DNA from: Bradyrhizobium sp. Ash2021
Lineage (GTDB): Bacteria > Pseudomonadota > Alphaproteobacteria > Rhizobiales > Xanthobacteraceae
Assembly (NCBI RefSeq): GCF_031202265.1
Contig: NZ_CP100604.1
Location: 4,756,501-4,820,500, forward strand
Length of the DNA stretch: 64,000 nt
Reading direction: 5' to 3'
A program made the position numbers and the translations under genes. This document shows, in pieces, positions 25,959-32,825 of the stretch (the stretch's first letter is position 1; each line of letters begins with the position of its first letter). The notes under the pieces are model-generated. The model searched no databases. It had not been told where the DNA came from and was given only the letters and a program-made list of their open reading frames with translations.

Positions 25959-26429
25959 CCGAGCGCCAAGTTGCCGCTTTCGCCGACAAGGGAGCGAATA
26001 GCTCTCCAATCGAAGTCCAGAAGTGGCACGTGAACGTTTCTCAAAAAAACGATGGCTGCCTCAGGCTTTCCAGTTCGACTTCCGCAGGCGATCGAGACTG
26101 AGCAGCCGGGCTGATGGCCTTGACCAGGTGATCGACGCACGTCGACCAATATTTGCAGCATTTGTTGACCCGGATAATTCTTGTCAAATGGATGGATTGT
26201 GGCCTGCGACCGCTGTTCAAGCGGCCCGATACCAGCCAAATTACCGGTGCACACCGCTATTTAGACACAATAAGACCTAAAAATCTCCCAAATTGTGCTG
26301 GCAGCGGTCTCTTTTTGAACTGATTCGAAATGCGGAGTACCCACTCGGTAGCGGGGAGCTCCTGGATAATGAATAATAAGAATTTCCTGGGATGGCCCAC
26401 TGTTACGCACAGTAGCGGGGAGCATTCCC
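25959..26429. other. Intergenic stretch, no gene recognised
   Basis: Possibly holds decayed parts of the two-component pair upstream. The end contains GGGGAG, the ribosome site for the gene at 26430; GTAGCGGGGAGC occurs twice (about 26347 and 26411). Confidence 0.4.
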
Positions 26430-27299
26430 ATGGTGGAACGGTTCTCTCAATATAGATCAGACGACCCTGATGTCGGTCCGTTTGACGAAAATACAGCCGA
26501 TTATCGGGGTGCGCCCTACACGTTACGGCGACGAGGCCGAACGGAGTTTTATCCGGAGAATTCCGTCCCATCGTTTCTTTCCGACGATAACGGGGAAGCG
26601 GATCCGAGCGAATACATCACTCCCTTGCGGAAGAAGCGAAGAGCCTCCATCCCGTCACGGATCCTGGCGGGTGTTTTGGCGGCTGCAGCCGTGGCAATTC
26701 TGTTCGCGGTGTTTTCTACGGATGCCACACGGCACATCGTCGTTACCGCCAAAACTTTAGCTTCCGCCGCATTTCTGGCTCCGCCTGCAGCGACGCAGTC
26801 CGATCCGTCGCAACTAACAGCACGTAGCACACAGTCGAAGGATAACGCTCAGCCATCGGCGCCGGCAAGTCAGACGCCTACTAGCGTTCGAACTGTCACT
26901 ACGGCCGCCGCGGCGCCGACGCGTGAGGAGATCACGATGGCCTACCAGAGCGCGCCGCTGCCGAGCCGCGCTCCCCCAGAGCTCAAGACACTCAGGGATG
27001 CGATCCATCGCCTCGATTCCAATGAAATCGCTTCGTTGCTCAGGCGAGGGGATGCTTTGATCGCGAGTGGCGATCTCGCCGCCGCCCGCCTCGTGCTGCG
27101 GCGCGCGGCTGACGCCGGAGATGCGCACGCCGCCATGACGCTCGCCGAAACCTACGATCCCGCGATTCTGGAAAAACTGGGCGTCCATGGCTTGGTGCCG
27201 GACGTAGCTATGGCACGAGACTGGTACGAGAAGGCTAAAAAATTCGGAGCGGCGGAGGCGACTCAGCGGCTCGAAATCCTCGCAAGCAAGCAACATTGA
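26430..27299 (+). CDS. Membrane-anchored Sel1/TPR-like protein
   Basis: 289 aa. A polar cytoplasmic N-terminus (about 75 residues, ending LRKKRRASIPS) precedes one membrane helix (ILAGVLAAAAVAILFAVF). An Ala/Pro/Ser/Thr-rich linker leads to a helical-repeat domain from about residue 180: LRDAIHRLDSNEIASLLRRG, ASGDLAAARLVLRRAADAGD, AHAAMTLAETYDPAILEKLG and DVAMARDWYEKAKKFGAAEA, which are Sel1-like repeats. Its stop overlaps the frame of the next gene, whose likely start is 99 bp on. It probably forms a unit with the TAXI protein and SorAB; role unknown. Confidence 0.75.
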   Translation: MVERFSQYRSDDPDVGPFDENTADYRGAPYTLRRRGRTEFYPENSVPSFLSDDNGEADPSEYITPLRKKRRASIPSRILAGVLAAAAVAILFAVFSTDATRHIVVTAKTLASAAFLAPPAATQSDPSQLTARSTQSKDNAQPSAPASQTPTSVRTVTTAAAAPTREEITMAYQSAPLPSRAPPELKTLRDAIHRLDSNEIASLLRRGDALIASGDLAAARLVLRRAADAGDAHAAMTLAETYDPAILEKLGVHGLVPDVAMARDWYEKAKKFGAAEATQRLEILASKQH

Positions 27300-27397
27300 C
27301 CTGCGTGCCATATGACGCGTCTCAAAACCACGTTCCCGACGGATTTTCGCCGAGAACAGACCAAGTCCAACGCAGCGTCACAGCAAAGGGCAAAGTT

Positions 27398-28633
27398 ATG
27401 GGCGTCTTCAACGCGACTGCTAGAAATCTCTTCGTCTGCCTGTCGTTCTTCTTGTTTCTTGTATCCTTAACTGTCCCCTTGCGTCCTGTTTTGGCTCAAA
27501 GCCAAAAGCCGGCGGTCAGCTACGAAGAAAAAAAGCGCCAGGCCAACGATATCGCAGTAACGGTCGTGGTGTCCGGCATCTCATGCACGTGCGCCAGGTT
27601 CACCGAGGACATCCGGAACGTTGTGAACGACCTGGGGCCGGACGGGGTGCGCGTCCTGCCGGTTCTTGGCGTCGGCGGACTTCAAAACCTAAACGACGTG
27701 CTGTTTCTCAAAAACATGGACATGGCTGTCGTCGACGAGGACAATCTTCGACTCCTGAAGAAGAAGGATCCGGTGCTGTATGCCAATATCGAGCAGCGCG
27801 TCCAATACATCACGAAGCTCTACAATTCCGAGTTTCAGGTTCTCGCGCGAAACGACATCAAGTCCTACGACGATCTGAAGGACAAGAAAGTTAATTTTAA
27901 CCTGAAGGACAGCCAGACCGAAGTAACCGCCGACACCGTTTTCAATACGCTCAATATTCCCGTGCAGCGCTCTTACTACGACAACGATGAAGCAATGAAG
28001 CGGCTGATGTCAGGAGAAATCTCGGCAATGATCATCCTCACGGGAGCGCCGCAGGTCACTTTCGCGAAGGTAAAGAAGGAAGACGGCGTGCATTTCCTCC
28101 CGCTCGATCAGGAAACCCTGCCAAATCATCAGCTGCACGACCTGTTCGCAAACTATCTTCCCGCCGAGATCACCCATGAACACTATCCGAACTTGATCGC
28201 CGAGGGGACCTCTGTCCCGACCATCGCGAACCGGGCGCTGCTCGTCGCCTATGCCTGGCCGGAGAACTCCCCGCGCTACAAGAGGGTTGCTAAATTCGTC
28301 GACGCGTTCTTCAGCAAGATCGATCAGTTCAACAACCCATCGAGGCACCCCAAGTGGCGCGAAGTCAACCTTTCGGCCGACATGCCGGGCTGGGTGCGAT
28401 TTAAGCCCGCGGCCGACTGGCTCGCTACCCACCGGAATCAAGCCGTGTCCGCCAACGCAGACAGCACGCTCAGGCAGTCTTCTCCCGAACTGAAGCTGGC
28501 ATTCGAGAAATTCATGCAGAACTACGCTTCCTCGTCTGGCGGGAAGACGCTTTCCACCAGCGAACGGGAACTGTTGTTCGCAAAATTCATGAAAATTCTC
28601 GTCGAGGCAAAGGCGGACCAATCGGCACGTTAG
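27398..28633 (+). CDS. TAXI-family TRAP-type solute-binding protein
   Basis: 411 aa from ATG 27398 (AAAGGG upstream); the frame is open to 27296. A signal peptide (FVCLSFFLFLVSLTVPLRPV, cleavage near LAQSQ) is followed by a periplasmic binding-protein fold: VTVVVSGISCTCARFTEDIR, VRVLPVLGVGGLQNLNDVLF, MDMAVVDEDNL, SYDDLKDKKVNFNLKDSQTE and MSGEISAMIILTGAPQVTFA. This is the TAXI/NMT1-like class normally serving a TRAP transporter, but no DctQM-type permease gene is near. The downstream sulfite-oxidation genes hint at an associated sensing or capture role. Confidence 0.85.
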   Translation: MGVFNATARNLFVCLSFFLFLVSLTVPLRPVLAQSQKPAVSYEEKKRQANDIAVTVVVSGISCTCARFTEDIRNVVNDLGPDGVRVLPVLGVGGLQNLNDVLFLKNMDMAVVDEDNLRLLKKKDPVLYANIEQRVQYITKLYNSEFQVLARNDIKSYDDLKDKKVNFNLKDSQTEVTADTVFNTLNIPVQRSYYDNDEAMKRLMSGEISAMIILTGAPQVTFAKVKKEDGVHFLPLDQETLPNHQLHDLFANYLPAEITHEHYPNLIAEGTSVPTIANRALLVAYAWPENSPRYKRVAKFVDAFFSKIDQFNNPSRHPKWREVNLSADMPGWVRFKPAADWLATHRNQAVSANADSTLRQSSPELKLAFEKFMQNYASSSGGKTLSTSERELLFAKFMKILVEAKADQSAR

Positions 28634-28800
28634 ATTAGTGGGAATGTCACGACGCAAGGTGTCCGCTTCGGCCTGATCTTTGGCTTGGAATGAACGTGTG
28701 TTCTGCCAGTTCCCGAGAGCGAGACGCCTTGGGCAGAGACAAAAACGGAGCACCGGGTCGTTAAGCGGGATCCTGCGACCAATCGAAGTGGAGAAACGCA

Positions 28801-30012
28801 ATGATCGACCGGCGCAGTCTCATGAAGCGTTCCGGGGCTGCCATTGCGGCGCTCGGTGCGGGATTGACATCCCCTTCTTTGCGCGCATTTGCGGCCACGG
28901 CAGTCCTGCCGTTTGAGAACGGGGAACGACCGCTCGTCAAATATCCGCAAAAGCGTCCAATGATCTGCCTGACGAGCAGGCCGCCACAACTGGAAACGCC
29001 ATTCTCAGTCTTCAATGAGAATGTCATGACGCCGAACGAAGCCTTTTTTGTTCGCTACCACCTGGCCGACATCCCGCTGAGCATCGACCCGGGCAAGTTC
29101 TCGGTCGAGATCAAGGGCAAGGTCGACAAGCCCATGAAATTATCCCTGGCTGATATCAAGAAGCTGCCGGCCATCGATGTAGTGGCGGTCAACCAGTGCT
29201 CGGGCAACAGCCGCGGATTCTTCATTCCTCGCGTTGCAGGCGGCCAATTGGGGAATGGCGCCATGGGCAATGCGCGCTGGAAGGGCGTGCCGCTCAAGGC
29301 CATTCTCGACAGGGCCGGCGTCCAAGGGGGCGCGCGCCAGGTCGTCTTCAACGGCATGGACGAGCCCGTGACCGATAAGACCCCCGATTTCGCCAAGGCG
29401 CTCGATGTCGATCATGCGCGCGACGGCGAGGTCATGCTCGCCTATGCGATGAACGGCACGGATCTTCCTGTTCTCAATGGTTTCCCGCTGCGTCTCGTCG
29501 TGCCGGGCTACTACGGCACCTATTGGGTCAAGCACCTCAACGAAATCACGGTCATCGACAATGTCTTCGACGGATTTTGGATGAAGACCGCGTATCGCAT
29601 CCCTGACAACGACTGCAACTGCGTGGAGCCCGGAACCGCGCCGAAGGCCACCATTCCGATCAACCGCTTCAAGGTGAGGTCGTTCATCACCAATGTCGCG
29701 GACGACGCACAGCTGAAGGCCGGCGCCCAGACCACGCTCAGGGGCATCGCGTTCGATGGCGGCAAAGGCATCAAGGGCGTTGCAATCTCTACCGACGGCG
29801 GAAAAACCTGGGCGCAGGCCAACCTTGGCAAGGATCTGGGGAAATACTCCTTTCGCGAATGGCAGATGCCGGTCAGGCTGGCGGCGGGTACGTACGAGTT
29901 GAGGGTGCGCGCGACCAGCAACGGCGGCGAGGTGCAGCCGATGGAGCCGCTCTGGAACGGAGCGGGCTATCTGCGCAACGTGGTTGAAACCGTCCGCGTC
30001 ACGGCGGCTTAA
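28801..30012 (+). CDS. sorA: Sulfite dehydrogenase molybdopterin subunit (SorA-like)
   Basis: 403 aa. The N-terminus has a Tat-type motif (MIDRRSLMKRSGAAIAALGA) directing folded export. The sulfite-oxidase Mo-cofactor domain shows PNEAFFVRYHLADIP, VNQCSGNSRGFFIPRVAGGQ (with the Mo-ligand Cys), KGVPLKAILDRAGV, AYAMNGTDLPVLNGFPLRLV and VPGYYGTYWVKHL; the C-terminal dimerisation domain has GVAISTDGGKTWAQANLG. The enzyme oxidises sulfite to sulfate in the periplasm and passes electrons to the c-type cytochrome encoded directly downstream (10 bp gap). Confidence 0.92.
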   Translation: MIDRRSLMKRSGAAIAALGAGLTSPSLRAFAATAVLPFENGERPLVKYPQKRPMICLTSRPPQLETPFSVFNENVMTPNEAFFVRYHLADIPLSIDPGKFSVEIKGKVDKPMKLSLADIKKLPAIDVVAVNQCSGNSRGFFIPRVAGGQLGNGAMGNARWKGVPLKAILDRAGVQGGARQVVFNGMDEPVTDKTPDFAKALDVDHARDGEVMLAYAMNGTDLPVLNGFPLRLVVPGYYGTYWVKHLNEITVIDNVFDGFWMKTAYRIPDNDCNCVEPGTAPKATIPINRFKVRSFITNVADDAQLKAGAQTTLRGIAFDGGKGIKGVAISTDGGKTWAQANLGKDLGKYSFREWQMPVRLAAGTYELRVRATSNGGEVQPMEPLWNGAGYLRNVVETVRVTAA

Positions 30013-30021
30013 GGATCCATC

Positions 30022-30354
30022 ATGAAGCAATCAGCACTTGTCGCGCTGACGGGCCTCGCTGGACTGATGGTCAGCGTATGCGGTTCAGGTTCGGTCGAAG
30101 TGAGCGCCCGGCCGATTTCGTACAAGCTTCCGAACGAGACGGCGGCATTCAAGCCCGGCCCCAATCTAGAGATCGTGCAGAACAACTGCACGGCGTGTCA
30201 TTCCGCCGACTATGTCCAGACGCAGCCTCGGGGGCCGAAATTCAAGCAAGATTTCTGGCAGGCCGAGGTGAACAAGATGATCAAGGTCTACGGCGCGCCA
30301 ATCGATGAGGCGGACGTCGGCAAGATTGTGGACTATCTGGCACAGACATATTGA
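30022..30354 (+). CDS. sorB: Sulfite dehydrogenase cytochrome c subunit (SorB-like)
   Basis: 110 aa with a signal peptide (MKQSALVALTGLAGLMVSVC) and one heme-binding motif CTACH in LEIVQNNCTACHSADYV. A candidate distal Met ligand lies in VNKMIKVYGAP, and IDEADVGKIVDYLAQTY is the usual terminal helix of class I cytochromes c. It follows the SorA gene immediately and should accept its electrons. The size fits SorB. Confidence 0.88.
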   Translation: MKQSALVALTGLAGLMVSVCGSGSVEVSARPISYKLPNETAAFKPGPNLEIVQNNCTACHSADYVQTQPRGPKFKQDFWQAEVNKMIKVYGAPIDEADVGKIVDYLAQTY

Positions 30355-30595
30355 TGGCCGGGAGAGAGGCGGGAAGATCTACGTCGCACGCGCCAGAGGC
30401 TCCTAAAGGGAGAGAGACCCGGTAACTTGCCCATTCAACAAGCTACTGCCTTTGAGATCATCATCAATCTGAAGGCCGCAAAGGAGTTCGGTCTTAGAAT
30501 ACCACCCGCTGTGCTTGTTCGTACCGACGAGGTGATTGGATAATCCGCAGGTGCTGCGGTGCATGAGTCCGTTGTTGGCACAACTCGGACATGCC

Positions 30596-30642
30596 GCCGT
30601 GGTCGCTCTATGTCCGTTGTTGGGGGCAGAGCGGAAAACATA
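30596..30642. repeat. Dispersed palindromic repeat copy
   Basis: CGTGGTCGCTCTATGTCCGT ... GCAGAGCGGAAAACAT; the same type as the copies at 11116 and 20641. The intron-like sequence starts directly after it. Confidence 0.5.
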
Positions 30643-31069
30643 TGCGAAGCGCCGGGAGACCGGCAAGGAGTAGAGAGTGCAAGTCCATCACGATGAAGGA
30701 GTAGCGAACCGCATCGACCCCGAGTCATGCGCAGATGCCCGCGAGGGCATCGGCGAAGCGTTGACAGGGGAGTGCACAGGCCAGCCATTGAGCCGCGAAA
30801 GTTCCCTCATCCTGGGTGCCGACGTCGTTCCGGTGACGGAAGGCAACACGGATGGGCGCGATAACGCGAGCGCCCAGACGGCCCGGCGTGGTCTTAGACA
30901 CTGGCATGTGCGGAGGCTCCTTGCTCGGGAACCGGGAGATCTCATGGTCGGCCAGCGCCAGCATGCGTGCTGCTCTGGTCCGTGTCGGGAAGGCGAGGAG
31001 CCGTAGCCGATGATGTACGATCATGAGAAGTCTGACCCCGCCATAGTAGCTGTGAAGCCGACGAACAAG
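30643..31069 (+). mobile_element. Group II intron, 5' remnant (ribozyme domain I plus start of the RT gene)
   Basis: The stretch carries sequence I recognise from Bradyrhizobium/rhizobial group II introns: TGCGAAGCGCCGGGAGACCG near the start, AGAGTGCAAGTCCATCACGA, GGTGCCGACGTCGTTCCGGT, and the typical beginning of the intron reverse transcriptase, EKSDPAIVAVKPTNK, at about 31022-31069. The match stops after KPTNK; no reverse transcriptase, maturase, or domain V/VI is present. The exact 5' limit is uncertain. Confidence 0.6.
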
Positions 31070-31204
31070 CGCTATTTCCTTGCCACGATGGACGAGAACT
31101 TGATCAAGGAAATGAAGCAGGCCGGCATCGCCATAGATAAGTCGGCGTCGGAATGTCTGGAAATCGCGGCCAAGGAGCGGTTGGCGCGGCGGGAGATGAA
31201 ATAG
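31010..31204 (+). CDS. Chimeric ORF: intron RT start fused to a ribbon-helix-helix-like tail
   Basis: 64 aa. Residues 1-20 (MMYDHEKSDPAIVAVKPTNK) are the start of a group II intron reverse transcriptase. Residues 21-64 (RYFLATMDENLIKEMKQAGI and IDKSASECLEIAAKERLARR) resemble the C-terminal part of a CcdA-type antitoxin or other ribbon-helix-helix protein: one strand followed by two helices. No CcdB-like toxin gene is beside it. The fusion is probably an accident of intron deletion, but the frame is intact and a product is possible. Confidence 0.45.
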   Translation: MMYDHEKSDPAIVAVKPTNKRYFLATMDENLIKEMKQAGIAIDKSASECLEIAAKERLARREMK

Positions 31205-31212
31205 CGGTAGAG

Positions 31213-31668
31213 CTACCGCAGGGTTTTGAAGAAATCCGCAATCTGCTCGGCCGCACGCTGGGGCCTCCTGGACGAGCACTCCCAAATGACCAGGACGCGG
31301 TAGCCTAGGTGTTCGAGTCGTTGCATGTGCGCGAGGTCTCTGGCTTTCGTCCGCTCAAGCTTCGGCAGCCAGTAGCTCCGGTTCGATTTTGGATCCGATG
31401 CCAGTGAGCAATCTTCGTGCGAATGCCAGAAGCATCCGTGAACGAAGATCGCGAATCTTCTCCGCTTGTTGGCGAAGTCTGGTTTTCCCGGAAGATTGCG
31501 CACGTTCATCCGGTACCTAATGCCGGCTTTGGAGAGTAGTTCTCTAACTACCCGCTCAGGCGCTGTACCAGTCGAGCGGATGCGCGACATGACTTCGCCT
31601 CGGCTTAAGGGCACCCTCTTGCGGCGAGGGAGCAGTTTGCGGAGCTTGGGCACTTCGAAACCTTTCAC
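31213..31668 (-). CDS. vsr: Vsr-like very-short-patch repair endonuclease
   Basis: 151 aa from GTG 31668; a TTG at 31671 and an internal ATG at 31590 (MSRIRSTGTAPERVV) are possible. Vsr signature blocks are present: EVMSRIRSTGTAPERVVREL, YRMNVRNLPGKPDFANKRRR (candidate catalytic Asp), FAIFVHGCFWHSHEDC with Cys/His positions of the structural zinc site, KLERTKARDLAHMQRLEHLG and YRVLVIWECSSR. Vsr nicks 5' of T in T:G mismatches that arise from deaminated 5-methylcytosine. The same-strand locus begins with a cytosine-5 methyltransferase, so it probably protects the methylated genome from mutation. It follows the nuclease gene by about 10 bp. Confidence 0.88.
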   Translation of the reverse strand: MKGFEVPKLRKLLPRRKRVPLSRGEVMSRIRSTGTAPERVVRELLSKAGIRYRMNVRNLPGKPDFANKRRRFAIFVHGCFWHSHEDCSLASDPKSNRSYWLPKLERTKARDLAHMQRLEHLGYRVLVIWECSSRRPQRAAEQIADFFKTLR

Positions 31669-31677
31669 CAAGTACAG

Positions 31678-32823
31678 TTATTGGCATCCCGGTGTCATAT
31701 CAGAACGAATGACGATCTGCGGAATTTGGCTCGTCGGCATCAGGACCGTAGCAAAGTCGGCTGCAAGACGCCCGTCGCGCCGCATCTCCGCTCCGACGAT
31801 TCTGCATTCGGCCCCGATTAGATGTGACGACAAATCGCCGTGTATCGAGCGGCGGGTCACCAGGTTCGCCGCAGTCATCCCAGGCTGGGTCGAAGCCACG
31901 TTTGCCAGGGCTACGGTCTGCAAATCTCCGTCGTTCCCCTGATGAAGGGATTCGAGGGAGCCGGCGGCTGCGACGGCTCTCGGAGGCAGGCCGCCTGCGC
32001 TGCCTCGAGCAAGCCAGGTCCAGAAGGCCGGGCAAATAAGCTGAAAGCGGCAGGTGCTGCAAGACGATTCCGATGGACTTGCGAAGTCAGAGGCCTGCGT
32101 CACGGACGACAGCGCGCGATTCCAGATGTCGAGATCTTCGACCGCACGATCGGCTTCGGCGTCGCATTCCGACGGCGCAAGGCCGAATTCGGCGGTCTCG
32201 CCAGACGCGCCGGAGATGATGCCTTTCTTCGGCCAAAAGCCGAGGCTTTCGGCGATTATCGCGGCGTAGATCTGGATCTGCCGCCGATTTCGTTTGAAAA
32301 ATTCCGCGCCGACGGGCGTCGTCTGGTCCGGAAGATTCGATTTGATGTCGGTTACCGAAGACCCGTCGAACCGGTCCGGACGACCGATCAGACGGCCGCC
32401 CCTCGCGACCAGTCTTCTTTCCGTACCCGATCGCATTGGCGACCGTTGGCCGACGCTGCCGGGCGGCCTCCTTGCTGCATTGAGTTCTGCTCCAGAGCTC
32501 AAGGCACGCTGCCTGATGAGAAAATAAGACGGCCAGCGACTCGGATCGGAGAACCTTTGGTCGAACTGGTGAGATCCGATCCGCTGAACGAACTGCGCGA
32601 TTTCGGCGTCCCACGCAGCTTCGAGATCGGGGATGTGTTCGTGCCTGGCTCTTTCGAGGAGAGCGTGCAGCGCCGTTCCGAGCCACAGGCGCGGGTCGTG
32701 CAACACCCATGATGCGGCCTCGCGGCAGGAGGCCAGGCCGGCTCGCAGCCGGCACAGCTTCATTTCTTCTGCCAGTGTAGGGCTTGTGCTCGCAATAGGT
32801 CCGATGACCAAGGGCGCCGCCAT
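31678..32823 (-). CDS. PD-(D/E)XK nuclease, RecB/Cas4-like, with cysteine cluster
   Basis: 381 aa from ATG 32823, 2 bp after the helicase stop. The order of blocks follows the PDDEXK_1 superfamily: WLGTALHALLERAR (GTxxH motif near residue 50), GRPDRFDGSSVTDIKSNLPD (Asp, then DxK), RRQIQIYAAIIAE (QxxxYA), and a C-terminal SSCSTCRFQLICPAFW cluster that could hold iron-sulfur or zinc as in Cas4/AddB relatives. A fourth cysteine for a 4Fe-4S site may be C-terminal or near the N-terminus (LCRLRAGLASC). It is tightly linked to the helicase, so joint action on DNA is likely. It is not a core gene of described Druantia systems. Confidence 0.75.
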   Translation of the reverse strand: MAAPLVIGPIASTSPTLAEEMKLCRLRAGLASCREAASWVLHDPRLWLGTALHALLERARHEHIPDLEAAWDAEIAQFVQRIGSHQFDQRFSDPSRWPSYFLIRQRALSSGAELNAARRPPGSVGQRSPMRSGTERRLVARGGRLIGRPDRFDGSSVTDIKSNLPDQTTPVGAEFFKRNRRQIQIYAAIIAESLGFWPKKGIISGASGETAEFGLAPSECDAEADRAVEDLDIWNRALSSVTQASDFASPSESSCSTCRFQLICPAFWTWLARGSAGGLPPRAVAAAGSLESLHQGNDGDLQTVALANVASTQPGMTAANLVTRRSIHGDLSSHLIGAECRIVGAEMRRDGRLAADFATVLMPTSQIPQIVIRSDMTPGCQ

Positions 32824-32825
32824 GG

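Noticed and set aside
31010..31204. Complete type II toxin-antitoxin system
   Set aside because: Only an antitoxin-like tail is present; the next gene is Vsr on the opposite strand, not a toxin.
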